From: Nanobdellota archaeon
GTDB lineage: Archaea > Nanobdellota > Nanobdellia > Pacearchaeales > GW2011-AR1
Length of the DNA: 39,090 nt
Reading direction: 5' to 3'
Assembly: GCA_030641715.1 (NCBI GenBank)
Contig: DAOWGX010000017.1
Span: 1-39,090, forward strand
The notes under the pieces: model-generated
What the model was told of the DNA's origin: nothing
Seen by the model: only the letters and a program-made list of their open reading frames with translations
Databases searched by the model: none
Shown here: positions 27,680 through 37,440 of the stretch, piece after piece
Layout of the letters: every line of letters begins with the position of its first letter
How positions within the stretch are numbered: position 1 is the stretch's first letter
Program-made: the position numbers and the translations under genes

Positions 27680-28774
27680 ATGGACGAAGCACAAAAATTT
27701 GAACTGGAAAACCTAGTAGAAGAACTTGAAGGCTACAGAGGACGACACACAGAGCTAATCACTGTTATGATTCCCGCGGGAGCAACGCTGACGCAGACAA
27801 CGAAACAACTTGAGAACGAAAAAGGGACGGCGACGAACATAAAATCAACAGGTGCGAGAAAAAATGTTATTAATGCCCTTGAGAGAGCAATACGAAAATT
27901 GAAGGAAATCGAAAGAACTCCTCCTAATGGATTAGCGGTTTTTTCAGGAAACGTATCGGACGTAGCAGGAAAAGAAGACCTCGAAGTCTGGGCAATCGAA
28001 CCGCCTAAAAAATTGAAAGTCAAGATTTATCGTTGCGACCAGACGTTCGTTTTAGAACCTTTGAAAGAAATGTTAGAAACCGACGAAGTCTATGGTCTCT
28101 TAATTATTGAACGAAACGAAGCGTCAATCGGACTTCTCGACGGCAAACACATAAAAGTTTTACAGCGTATGACTTCGGGGATACCTGGAAAGACACGGGC
28201 GGGCGGCCAAAGCGCTCAAAGATTCGCCAGAATAAGGGAGTCTGCAGCGAAAGAATTTTTCAAGCGAGTTGCAGAGGCAATGAAAAAACATTTTTGGGAT
28301 AATAAAAAATTAAAAGGAATTCTCGTCGGAGGACCAATTCCAACAAAAGATGAGTTTCTCGAACAAGGGCAATTGGTAACCGCACTAAAAGAAAAAGTAA
28401 TTGCGGTGAAAGATTTGGGTGGAACCGAGATGCACGGGTTGCAAGAACTTGTTCAATTATGTGGAGATGTTTTGGCAGAACAAGAAATTACGAAACAGAA
28501 GAAAATCCTCGATAACTTTTTTGAAAGACTTGCAAAAGAGCCTAACAAAATTGCTTACGGTGAAGCGGAAGTCGAAGATAGGCTGAACAGGGGGGCGGTG
28601 GACAAGTTGATCCTCTCTAAGTCTCTGTCTAAAGATAAAATAAAACTCTTAGAAACTTTAGCAAAAGCATCCTCGACAGAAATACATTTCGTCACGAAAG
28701 AAACCGCACAAGGAGTTCAATTTGATAATCTTGGTGGTGTTGGCGGTTTGCTAAGATTCGAAATACATGATTAA
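27680..28774 (+). CDS. prf1: Peptide chain release factor aRF1
   Basis: NIKS motif (TATNIKSTGARKNV) and GGQ motif (RAGGQSAQRFARIRE). Confidence 0.96.
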   Translation: MDEAQKFELENLVEELEGYRGRHTELITVMIPAGATLTQTTKQLENEKGTATNIKSTGARKNVINALERAIRKLKEIERTPPNGLAVFSGNVSDVAGKEDLEVWAIEPPKKLKVKIYRCDQTFVLEPLKEMLETDEVYGLLIIERNEASIGLLDGKHIKVLQRMTSGIPGKTRAGGQSAQRFARIRESAAKEFFKRVAEAMKKHFWDNKKLKGILVGGPIPTKDEFLEQGQLVTALKEKVIAVKDLGGTEMHGLQELVQLCGDVLAEQEITKQKKILDNFFERLAKEPNKIAYGEAEVEDRLNRGAVDKLILSKSLSKDKIKLLETLAKASSTEIHFVTKETAQGVQFDNLGGVGGLLRFEIHD

Positions 28775-28776
28775 AA

Positions 28777-29601
28777 TCAAAAATGTTTAGCTATGTCTTC
28801 TAAAACTTCATATCCTGCTTGAATTCTTTCTTCAGAAGTTTTGTGTCCTATTATCGCCCTTCCAACAACTACAATATCAGAACCATACTCGACAGCATTT
28901 CCTGGAGTAGCAACTCTCTTTTGGTCTGTCCCAGCAGAAGTCCTCGGACCCTTTATCCCCGGAGTAACGTATATAAAACCCCTTGGAAGCATATTTTTAA
29001 TCATAGGCAAATCTGTCGCCGAACAAACAATTCCATCAAGCCCGGCTTTATTCGTCAAACGTGCAAGGTATTGAACATGGTCTTCAACTCTTCCAGGGAT
29101 TCTCAATTCCTGATTAAGAATCTTGTCATCAATACTTGTCAAAACCGTAACGCCAACTATTTTTGGAAGCCTTGTCCCGTATTTCTTAGCTCCATCTCTT
29201 GCTCCCTCAACCGCAGCCCTCATCATCTCCAATCCTCCAGAGGCATGAACATTAAACATATAAACCCCTAATTGACTTGCAGCATCAGCCGCCCCTTTAA
29301 CCGTAGCTGGAATATCATGATATTTTAAATCAAGAAATACCTCAGCCCCATAATCTTGAACCGTCCTCACTACTTCAGGTCCAAACCTTGTATATGTTTC
29401 CTTACCAATCTTAAACAGCCCGACAACAGGACTTAATTCCTTCACTCTCGACTCAACACTTACTTCCCTCGAAGGAGCATCTCTCGCTTTTAAATAATAA
29501 ATTCCATCTAACGGCAAACACGTCCTCTTTCTTGCTCGTTGTTCTTTTCGTGTTAATTTCATTTTAGGATAATCAAAAATAACTTTATAAATTAACTCCA
29601 A
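28777..29601 (-). CDS. pyrF: Orotidine 5'-phosphate decarboxylase
   Basis: VFLDLKYHDIPATVKGA (DxKxxD active site), VCSATDLPMIK, VTPGIKGP, DIVVVGRAI. Start may be internal (MKLTRKEQR). Confidence 0.9.
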   Translation of the reverse strand: MELIYKVIFDYPKMKLTRKEQRARKRTCLPLDGIYYLKARDAPSREVSVESRVKELSPVVGLFKIGKETYTRFGPEVVRTVQDYGAEVFLDLKYHDIPATVKGAADAASQLGVYMFNVHASGGLEMMRAAVEGARDGAKKYGTRLPKIVGVTVLTSIDDKILNQELRIPGRVEDHVQYLARLTNKAGLDGIVCSATDLPMIKNMLPRGFIYVTPGIKGPRTSAGTDQKRVATPGNAVEYGSDIVVVGRAIIGHKTSEERIQAGYEVLEDIAKHF

Positions 29602-29629
29602 TAAAATTCATCTAAACCAAGTAATAAAA

Positions 29630-30118
29630 TTAAAACACCCGAACCACCCAATTTGGAATAACCCCTGTATCCCCACAATGATAAACCTTATGAAAAATTT
29701 CGTTCCAGGTTAAATCAACCTTTATCTCGTCCTTCATCCAATCGTTCTCCCCTATCCACGCAATCTGCGGTGGCTTAAACCTCCCCGGCTTAAATCCGAA
29801 ACACGCTTCGAAAATCTTAATTCCTTCACCCAAATATTCCTTATCACGGACTTCCGCAAACTCCTCGAACGAATGGTAAACTCCATGCATCCTTAACTCC
29901 TTATTTCTCCCCAAAATATCATCGCACCAATCCTTATCTGTCGACACATTCTCAAACTTTGGAATCACATAATAAACATCAGCTAAATCCAACAACTCCT
30001 CCTCGCAAAAAATCGAGGGAGAAACATCATCAATCTGGGTTGGTAAAATTAATCGTACAAAAAATAAACAAATTATAAGTCCTGTAGATACTATTGCAAT
30101 ATTCTTCAAAATCCCCAT
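29630..30118 (-). CDS. Hypothetical membrane-anchored/secreted protein, 162 aa
   Basis: N-terminal TM MGILKNIAIVSTGLIICLFFVRLI; no family recognised. Confidence 0.6.
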   Translation of the reverse strand: MGILKNIAIVSTGLIICLFFVRLILPTQIDDVSPSIFCEEELLDLADVYYVIPKFENVSTDKDWCDDILGRNKELRMHGVYHSFEEFAEVRDKEYLGEGIKIFEACFGFKPGRFKPPQIAWIGENDWMKDEIKVDLTWNEIFHKVYHCGDTGVIPNWVVRVF

Positions 30119-30166
30119 GTAAATTTATGTCGGTAATCTTTTAAAACTCTCTTACTAATAATCTGT

Positions 30167-30754
30167 ATGGAAGAACCTGAAACAAAAGAAGTAAGTTCTG
30201 TCCCAGTCATAACCGAGTCCACAGCAGAAGAACTTGATAATGTCTTCGAAGACAACGAACGAAACTCAACTGAAAAAGTAGAAGCCGCACTTTTTATTGC
30301 GGGGCGATTTCTGAACTTACAAGAATTGATTATGCTAACCGACATAAATCCTATAATGCTCAAGGAAATTTTACACCGCCTCGAAAAAAAATATTCCGAC
30401 GGCGTTCTCCGTTTAATCAATAGGAGTAATTCGTGGAAAATGGATGTTGCAGAAAAATATCATTACTTAATAAACAAATTGGCGACGGGAAGTGCAGAAT
30501 TTACTAAGGCTGAACAAGAAACCCTCGCCATCATCGCCTACAAGCAACCAATAAAACAATCAGTAATAATAAAAATTCGAGGCAACAAATCCTACGACCA
30601 CATTAAAAAATTTCGAGAACTTGGACTGGTCATCGCAAAACAAACTGGTCATACCCTAAACCTTTCGCTCTCCGAAGAATTTTACGAGTATTTTAATGTA
30701 CATAAAAAAGAGCCCCCTCAATATGAAGAAAATAAAAAAGAGAAATTAGAGTAA
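30167..30754 (+). CDS. scpB: Segregation and condensation protein B
   Basis: VEAALFIAGRFLNLQEL, FTKAEQETLAIIAYKQPIKQSVIIKIRG, tandem wHTH pattern of ScpB. Confidence 0.9.
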   Translation: MEEPETKEVSSVPVITESTAEELDNVFEDNERNSTEKVEAALFIAGRFLNLQELIMLTDINPIMLKEILHRLEKKYSDGVLRLINRSNSWKMDVAEKYHYLINKLATGSAEFTKAEQETLAIIAYKQPIKQSVIIKIRGNKSYDHIKKFRELGLVIAKQTGHTLNLSLSEEFYEYFNVHKKEPPQYEENKKEKLE

Positions 30755-31986
30755 TGGAATGGCTAACTGTTCTTTATCTGGTCTACACATTTATAGCCTT
30801 TTATTTTTTATTCTTATATATCTTAACCTATATGCAGAACCGAAAACAGATTTATGAAACCGTTAAGCCAGACAGAATCCGTTCATTATCTATCGTTATC
30901 CCGTGTTTCAATGAAGAGAAGAGTATCGGTAAAAACATTGAAGCATTCTTAGCATCAGATTACAAAGGATTAAAAAAATTAATCATCGTCGATGATTGTA
31001 GCACAGATAATTCTTATGATATAATAAAACAATACGCGAAAAAATATCCGAGAGTCATGGCACTGCAAACACCAGAAAATACGGGACGGGCGGCCGGTGC
31101 GAAAAATTTCGGAATTAAATACGTAAAAACAGAACTAATCGGATTCAGCGACGCGGATTCGTTACCGAACAAAAATGCTATCTCAAAGATGGTCGGTTTC
31201 TTCAATGACTCAAAAGTGGGAGGGGTTACATCGAGAGTCTTTGTAAATAGTCCAAAAAATTATTTAACAAGAGCCCAGGCAATAGAATATAAAATAATTG
31301 CATTCACTAGAAAACTGCTGGGATTTTTAGAATCAATCTATGTAACTAATGGGCCTCTGAGCATCTATAGGAAAAATGCTTTCGATCAAACTAGAGGTTT
31401 TGACAAGGGTAATTTAACCGAGGATATTGAATTGACGTGGCACCTGGTATCAAAGGGCTGGAAAATCCACATGTCGATTCCAGCGATTGTTCGCTCTTAT
31501 GTTCCGACGACGGTTAAAACCTGGTTTCATCAAAGGATAAGATGGAATGTCGGCGGAATCCAGACGGTTGCAAAATACCGAAAAAAATTCTTCCAATGCG
31601 GAATGCTCGGGCTATTTATAATGCCCTTTTTTATATTCTCCTGGTTCATTGGAATCACCGGCCTCTTCTTCCTAGGCTATCGTCTCACAAAATACATCAT
31701 GATGAAATTTCTCGTAGCTAAATATTCTGTAGCCGCCCAAGTTGCGCTGGTACCAATGAACGATTTTAATCTTAATCCAAGCATATTATTTATCTTCGGA
31801 ATGGTTCTATTCACTCTAGGGTTAATCTATACAATAACCGCATTATTTTACTCGAAAGAAAAAGGACGAATCACAGGTCATCCTTTTCGCGACATCTTTA
31901 TATACTCTTTTTTCTATTTGCTTATGTATCCTCCGTTGCTAATTGTCTCCTTTTACAAATACTTCAGGGGCTACAACACATGGTAA
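30754..31986 (+). CDS. Glycosyltransferase family 2, membrane-associated
   Basis: SIVIPCFNEEKSIGKNIEAFLASDY, IIVDDCSTDNS, GFSDADSLP, HQRIRWNVGG (QxxRW) and C-terminal TM helices. Confidence 0.93.
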   Translation: MEWLTVLYLVYTFIAFYFLFLYILTYMQNRKQIYETVKPDRIRSLSIVIPCFNEEKSIGKNIEAFLASDYKGLKKLIIVDDCSTDNSYDIIKQYAKKYPRVMALQTPENTGRAAGAKNFGIKYVKTELIGFSDADSLPNKNAISKMVGFFNDSKVGGVTSRVFVNSPKNYLTRAQAIEYKIIAFTRKLLGFLESIYVTNGPLSIYRKNAFDQTRGFDKGNLTEDIELTWHLVSKGWKIHMSIPAIVRSYVPTTVKTWFHQRIRWNVGGIQTVAKYRKKFFQCGMLGLFIMPFFIFSWFIGITGLFFLGYRLTKYIMMKFLVAKYSVAAQVALVPMNDFNLNPSILFIFGMVLFTLGLIYTITALFYSKEKGRITGHPFRDIFIYSFFYLLMYPPLLIVSFYKYFRGYNTW

Positions 31987-31987
31987 A

Positions 31988-32638
31988 ATGCTAAAAAGTA
32001 AAAAACATGTCTTTTGGGAAGCTCTCACCATCACGGTAGCAATCTTCTTAATCGGGTTATTTCTCGGAATGTTAATCGAAACGAGTAACTCAAGTAAAAT
32101 CAGCAACCTATATTTACAATCCGAAATAAGTCTCACAGATGCGATGGCAACTTCAAGACTAACAGAAGAATTCGAATTTGATTGCGATGCGATAAAGCAA
32201 AGCAATATAAATTTCGCAGACAGAATTTATCAAGAAGCAAGACTTCTCGAAAAATACGAAGAATCTGGAAGACTAACGGACAACCTGATTCTCCTCCATA
32301 AAAAATACGACCTCCTAAGAACAATCCTGTGGACGAGCAACCAAAATTCTTTAGAGAGATGCAACAACTATAATCTCGTAGTTTATCTTTACGAATATGA
32401 ATCCGAAGATGTAACGAAAAAGGCAACTCAAAATGTTTGGTCGAAAATTATACTCGATGTGAAAAATCAGAATGATGATATTTTACTTTTGCCAATCGCA
32501 GCAGACCAGAACCTAACATCATTAGACTTATTGATTAACGAACACGGCATAACACAATTCCCATCATTAGTAATTAACAACAACCAAGTTTTATACACTC
32601 TCGAAAACACCGCATCCATTGAACAGTTTCTTAACTAA
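31988..32638 (+). CDS. Membrane-anchored hypothetical protein, possible thioredoxin-like fold
   Basis: ORF 31943-32638; internal ATG 31988 (MLKSKKHVFWEALTITVAIFLIGLFLGM) avoids most overlap with the upstream gene. C-terminal FPSLVINNNQVLYT resembles thioredoxin-fold cis-Pro segments. Confidence 0.6.
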   Translation: MLKSKKHVFWEALTITVAIFLIGLFLGMLIETSNSSKISNLYLQSEISLTDAMATSRLTEEFEFDCDAIKQSNINFADRIYQEARLLEKYEESGRLTDNLILLHKKYDLLRTILWTSNQNSLERCNNYNLVVYLYEYESEDVTKKATQNVWSKIILDVKNQNDDILLLPIAADQNLTSLDLLINEHGITQFPSLVINNNQVLYTLENTASIEQFLN

Positions 32639-32691
32639 CATATACTTCCCAACACAACATTCTTTAAAAATAACCTCTTGCTCCTAATTTT

Positions 32692-33483
32692 ATGAGATGT
32701 GCGGTATGTAAAAGAGAAAGCGATGAAGTCAAACTATTCGAAGGAATTTTGAAGGCGGAGATGGTTCAGGTTTGCACAGAGTGCGCCGAAAAAGAAGGAA
32801 TCCCTTTAATCCACAAACCTTCTGAAGAACAACTGCAGAAGGCTGAAGAGCGATACTCCGTCCGAGAACGAATGGAACGCCTCTCCGGAATGAGAGACAC
32901 AACCGAAATAAGCGACGACCAAATAATCACTCAAGGAAATCTCGCAAAACTCCGGGCCCCTCCGAAGAAACAATACAATGATGAAGTTCTCGATAATTAT
33001 TACTGGACCCTAAACATCGCGCGACGAAGAAAAAAACTCAGTGTAAGTCAACTTGCAGGATTAATAAAAATCGAAGCTAATATCATACAATCAATCGAAA
33101 AAGGAAAAATCCCCGAGAACTTTAAAGAACTCTTCCTAAAACTCGAATCATTCCTAGGCATCAAACTTCTGAAAAATCACAAAACAAAAATCAATTTCAT
33201 AAGGACAAAAGACGAAGAGCAAGAAATTTTTAAATCAGTTAGAGAAAAAATGGGACAAGGAGAATCAGATAAAATCCCCTCCGAAGAAAAACGAGAAGTT
33301 ATTGAGAGGATTGCGAGGGGGGAGATTGATTTTTCGAAAAGAGAATCTCTCCAAGACGTAAATCTCAATGATTTAGTAGAGATGAAAAAAGCCCGAGAGA
33401 AAAAGAAGGTGAAAAGAAAGATTCAGATTCAGACTGATGCGATGTTAGGGGATGATATTGATTTGGATATTGATGAATTATAA
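32692..33483 (+). CDS. Multiprotein bridging factor type 1-like transcription factor (zinc ribbon + HTH)
   Basis: MRCAVCKRESDEVKLFEG...VCTECAEKEG zinc ribbon, then HTH NIARRRKKLSVSQLAGLIKIEANIIQSIEKGKIPEN. Confidence 0.9.
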   Translation: MRCAVCKRESDEVKLFEGILKAEMVQVCTECAEKEGIPLIHKPSEEQLQKAEERYSVRERMERLSGMRDTTEISDDQIITQGNLAKLRAPPKKQYNDEVLDNYYWTLNIARRRKKLSVSQLAGLIKIEANIIQSIEKGKIPENFKELFLKLESFLGIKLLKNHKTKINFIRTKDEEQEIFKSVREKMGQGESDKIPSEEKREVIERIARGEIDFSKRESLQDVNLNDLVEMKKAREKKKVKRKIQIQTDAMLGDDIDLDIDEL

Positions 33484-33498
33484 AGAAATTATCAATCG

Positions 33499-33714
33499 CT
33501 AAAAATCTTGGGCTTCAATAATATTATCTATGGATATCGTATTAACACCAACACGGCTTGCAAGCTGCCCGGAAATCTCTCTCCCAGCAATATCGACCGC
33601 ACTAACAACTAAATAATTATCTAAGAAATTACTAGATTCATAAACAATTACATCTCCTGGTTCAACACTCATAATATCTTCCTTCTTAAAATTCTTATCA
33701 TAAAGTTTTGCCAT
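33499..33714 (-). CDS. Small hypothetical protein, 71 aa
   Basis: Start overlaps the stop of the downstream-coordinate OB-fold gene (33714), suggesting an operon. Confidence 0.6.
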   Translation of the reverse strand: MAKLYDKNFKKEDIMSVEPGDVIVYESSNFLDNYLVVSAVDIAGREISGQLASRVGVNTISIDNIIEAQDF

Positions 33715-34349
33715 TATCCAAGATACCGCAATCTCCCCGGCCGTGGCTCATAAATCAGCCCCTCTTCCAGCAACTTCTTAATCTCGACATTAATCGAATC
33801 CGGACTCGCCTCGACATCCATAATAATCGTATCAACATCAATCCCTCCGTCAGCCTCCGCACCCTTAATCTTCTCCATAATCGAATTCTTCAAACCCGAA
33901 TCCCCCTTCTCCTCAACCGGCATATCCTTCCGGGCATTCTGAATCTCCAACTTCCGAACAAGCAACCACCGAGGGTCAACCTTCTTAATCACCTCAGGAA
34001 TCATATACAACTCACCATTCCACTCCCGAACATTCCCAATAACCTGCAACGTATCCCCCTGCAAAACATCCTTCAACGCCCCAATATCCTCGCCAAACGC
34101 CTTCAACTTTATCTGCCCCGACGCATCATCAACCGTCAACGACGCAAACTGCTTCTCCCCTTCCTGAACATACTTATCAACACAATTCGCAAGAACATTA
34201 ATCCGCACAACTTTCTTATCCCCTAATTCTAAGAATAGGAACTTCCCCTCGTCCATCATCGGCTTTCCTTTGAGGACGTCGCCAATTCGCATTTTATACG
34301 CGATGTTTCTCTTCCGAATCTCTTGCCCGACCGGCGTGTTTGGTTCCAT
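33714..34349 (-). CDS. RPA-like OB-fold single-stranded DNA-binding protein
   Basis: RINVLANCVDKYVQEGEKQFASLTVDDASGQIKLKAFGEDIGALKDVLQGDTLQVIGNVREWNGELYMIPEVIKKVDP is an OB-fold; C-terminal wHTH-like region. Confidence 0.85.
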   Translation of the reverse strand: MEPNTPVGQEIRKRNIAYKMRIGDVLKGKPMMDEGKFLFLELGDKKVVRINVLANCVDKYVQEGEKQFASLTVDDASGQIKLKAFGEDIGALKDVLQGDTLQVIGNVREWNGELYMIPEVIKKVDPRWLLVRKLEIQNARKDMPVEEKGDSGLKNSIMEKIKGAEADGGIDVDTIIMDVEASPDSINVEIKKLLEEGLIYEPRPGRLRYLG

Positions 34350-34394
34350 GTTTTAGAAAAGTAGCATTAGTTTTTAAGGATTATTGGGGTAGAG

Positions 34395-36479
34395 TTACAT
34401 TCTTTGGATGTAACCTCGCTTAGGCCGAAACAAATCCCCTGACCTCAACAACTTCCCAATCGCCTCGTCGACATCAGCAGCTTCAACCTTCCCCTTCAAC
34501 GCTTTCTCAACCTCCTCCAACGGAATCAACTTCCCCAACCGATTTTCTAAATCCTCAATCGCTCCGCGAACAACCGAAATCTTATTCCTCGCCGACGCTG
34601 GATTCCCACTAATCCTATCAATATCAATCGTCTTCGTTTCCTCATCATAACCGACCTGCATAAGATAACCCTTAACCAAAGCAATCGCAACCTGTGCATC
34701 CTCGACGCTAACTTTCTTCTTCAATCTCATCCGAGCGTGCGCCTCCGCCAAACGAACCAAGGCTTCCAACTGCCTCGCACCGATTGGAATCGGTTTATTC
34801 GGAGAATCCCCAATCTGTGGTTGATTACGCAACCCCACATAAAACTTCTTCATTTCCTTAATCGCCTCGTCGGTCAAAACAGGATTATATTTTTGTTTTG
34901 TGTAAGAGATATACTTCTTAAGAAGGGCCTTGTCAATTACACCGTGCTTAGCCTCTTGCTTGTGCTCTTGCAAAACGTGTGTCGCAATCGCTTCGTCCCT
35001 GTCTTTGCTAGGGATATCTCTCATAATAAAAATCGCATCAAAACGCGAGAGAAGGCTTGGTGGTAAATTTACTTGTTTAGGAATCGATTGTGTGGGGTCA
35101 AACCTTCCGAATTTTGGGTTGGCTGCGGCAAGAACCGAAGTCTGAGCCCTAAGCGTTGCCTGAACCGCAGCCTTCGAAATTGTTACGGTTTGTTGCTCCA
35201 TCGCCTCGTGCATCGTCGATCTATCCTCCTCATTCATCTTATCAAACTCATCGATACAAACTAAACCTTTGTTAGCAAGAACCATCGCCCCGGCCTCTAA
35301 ACTCCAACCCTTCAAAAACTCATCCTTAACAACAGCCGCCGTAAGCCCAACACCCGTCGCGGATTTCCCAGAAACGTACCTTGCCTTCGGAGCAACGCTC
35401 GAAATAAAACTCAGCATAACCGATTTCGCAACACCAGGATCACCAACTAACAAAACATGAACATCTCCCCTCATGGGCGTTCCGTCGCTCCTCTGTTTCT
35501 TCACTCCCCCGAACAACTGCAACGCAAGTGCTTTCTTAACCTCGCTGTGTCCCCAAATCGAAGGAGCAATACTCTCCGCCATCTTATTCATCAAATCAGG
35601 ATCCATCGATATCTCCCTAATCGCCTGCTCGTCCTCGTCGCTAATATCAATATCCTCGAAACTCTCCTCCAAAGGAATAATACTATTCGCTTCAATTGCT
35701 AGATCAAATCGGGTAAGCATCGCCCCCGATGAAGACGAGATCGCAATCTCTTTCAAAACACCGATAATCCTAATACGACTCCCTGGCGTAGTCCTAGTCT
35801 CCATTTTCGGATCGACCAAATCCTCCTTCAAAAAAATCACCATCCTCTTAGGCTGTTCACCGCCACTCAAATTATCCGACGCCTCCTCGATAGTCAAAAC
35901 CTGTGCATCAACCATATCCTTATTAATTTCTTTAAACCCTCCTCGACGACCACACGAACACCGACTCGGCTCCTTAAATTTCTTATCAATCTGCAAGACA
36001 GAAATAATCGTCCCACAACTCGGACACTCAAACTTCGCGTTCGTAACCTGTGGCCGAACCTCCGACGCCTGCCGAACAATACCATCAATACTAATCATTT
36101 TTCCCAAATGCTTCGCCCGAATATTTCTAATAAAAATCTCCTGCGTCGGAGAAATACTCATAAATCTCGCCCTTGCATCATTCGGTGCCCACGGAAGTTC
36201 CTCCAACGCAATCTCCAATAACTGAATCGTCTCCTCGGGCCTATCGATTAATTGTTCTGCTAACATCGGGGAATGAGCCGAAAAATCGTCAAAATCAATA
36301 TGGACAATTTTCTTCCCAGCCTTGGCAACCTTGCCAATCACCTTCCGGTTCATCTCAAAAAATTCTTTTGCATCTAGTAAGAATTCATCCTGATTAATCG
36401 CTCCCCCTTTTTGCTCCTCTTTATCTTTATCCATATTAGAAACAAGAAAACGCCCCTTAAAAATAAATCTATGCTTCAA
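34395..36479 (-). CDS. mcm: Replicative minichromosome maintenance helicase MCM
   Basis: VHVLLVGDPGVAKSVML Walker A, LVCIDEFDKMNEEDRSTMHEAMEQQ Walker B, LLSRFDAIF Arg finger, zinc finger CPSCG...CSCG. True start probably internal (MDKDKEEQ). Confidence 0.97.
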   Translation of the reverse strand: MKHRFIFKGRFLVSNMDKDKEEQKGGAINQDEFLLDAKEFFEMNRKVIGKVAKAGKKIVHIDFDDFSAHSPMLAEQLIDRPEETIQLLEIALEELPWAPNDARARFMSISPTQEIFIRNIRAKHLGKMISIDGIVRQASEVRPQVTNAKFECPSCGTIISVLQIDKKFKEPSRCSCGRRGGFKEINKDMVDAQVLTIEEASDNLSGGEQPKRMVIFLKEDLVDPKMETRTTPGSRIRIIGVLKEIAISSSSGAMLTRFDLAIEANSIIPLEESFEDIDISDEDEQAIREISMDPDLMNKMAESIAPSIWGHSEVKKALALQLFGGVKKQRSDGTPMRGDVHVLLVGDPGVAKSVMLSFISSVAPKARYVSGKSATGVGLTAAVVKDEFLKGWSLEAGAMVLANKGLVCIDEFDKMNEEDRSTMHEAMEQQTVTISKAAVQATLRAQTSVLAAANPKFGRFDPTQSIPKQVNLPPSLLSRFDAIFIMRDIPSKDRDEAIATHVLQEHKQEAKHGVIDKALLKKYISYTKQKYNPVLTDEAIKEMKKFYVGLRNQPQIGDSPNKPIPIGARQLEALVRLAEAHARMRLKKKVSVEDAQVAIALVKGYLMQVGYDEETKTIDIDRISGNPASARNKISVVRGAIEDLENRLGKLIPLEEVEKALKGKVEAADVDEAIGKLLRSGDLFRPKRGYIQRM

Positions 36480-36487
36480 AGCATATA

Positions 36488-37369
36488 TCAGTTATAAACA
36501 AACTCACTTCTCCCGAAAATCTCCTTCGTTGTCCGAATACTCCTGGGAGATTTATCACTTCTCCCATAAACACCAATAAATCGCCCCACACAAAAAACTG
36601 CGAAAACATCCCCTTTCTTAAAATTAGGAGCATCGACAACATCGCCCAAAAACAACGGCTTCCCAGTCCACAACGATTTAACCACTCGCTTCTCAACTTG
36701 AATAATAGGTAAAACTTTCTTAATCGCATCCTCTGCAGGTATAAGCATCCTCCGCAGTTTCTTCTCGTCGCCATTTTTCCACTCATCAACAGCGTCCTCA
36801 AACTTATTCAAATCATAAATCTTATCTTCGCTAAAAATTCCCGCTGCAGTCCGACGCAATTCACCCATATGCGCACCACCAACCATCTCACCCAAATCCG
36901 AACACAACTTCCGAATATAAGTTCCGCCTTCAACTTTACATTCAAACAAAAAATCCCTGCCGTTCTCAGACGCTTCCAACAAATTCCAATTGTAAACTTC
37001 CCTCTCCCGTTCCGCTCTTTTAACAGCCGACCGATGCGGAGGAGTCTGCAAAATCTTCCCAACAAAATTCGCATCAATCAACTTCTGCAACTCTATAATA
37101 TTCTGTTCCTTATGGGTGTGCAAAATCCCGACATAACTCTTATCATGCTTGATAAAATACCCTGCCAACTTACAAGCCCGCCCAAGAGTAATCGGTAAAA
37201 CTCCTGTCACCTTCGGGTCAAGCGTCCCCATGTGCGAAGTCTTTTTCAATCCTAATTCTCGTCGGACGAATTCTGAAACTGAATACGATGTTGGTCCGGC
37301 AGGCTTGTCAATATTTATCAAACCGAAATTCAGTAAGGTTGTTATATCTTCCATAATTAAAATCATCAA
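36488..37369 (-). CDS. cbf5: tRNA/rRNA pseudouridine synthase Cbf5/TruB family
   Basis: INIDKPAGPTSYSVSEFVRRELGLKKTSHMGTLDPKVTGVLPITLGRACKL contains the TruB catalytic GTLDPxxTGVL motif; C-terminal PUA-like region. Confidence 0.94.
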   Translation of the reverse strand: MMILIMEDITTLLNFGLINIDKPAGPTSYSVSEFVRRELGLKKTSHMGTLDPKVTGVLPITLGRACKLAGYFIKHDKSYVGILHTHKEQNIIELQKLIDANFVGKILQTPPHRSAVKRAEREREVYNWNLLEASENGRDFLFECKVEGGTYIRKLCSDLGEMVGGAHMGELRRTAAGIFSEDKIYDLNKFEDAVDEWKNGDEKKLRRMLIPAEDAIKKVLPIIQVEKRVVKSLWTGKPLFLGDVVDAPNFKKGDVFAVFCVGRFIGVYGRSDKSPRSIRTTKEIFGRSEFVYN

Positions 37370-37440
37370 TAGGACTTTTTAAATTTTTAATTGCCTTGCA
37401 ATTATTACTCTAACGATTAAACCCTAATTTCCTAAAAGAT

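Noticed and set aside
33708-34226. 172-aa plus-strand ORF rich in N/L/P/I/R
   Set aside because: Antisense shadow of the RPA-like OB-fold gene; low-complexity product with no family resemblance.
35473-36225. 250-aa plus-strand ORF antisense to mcm
   Set aside because: Shadow ORF opposite a highly conserved MCM gene; composition reflects antisense codons, no domain motif.
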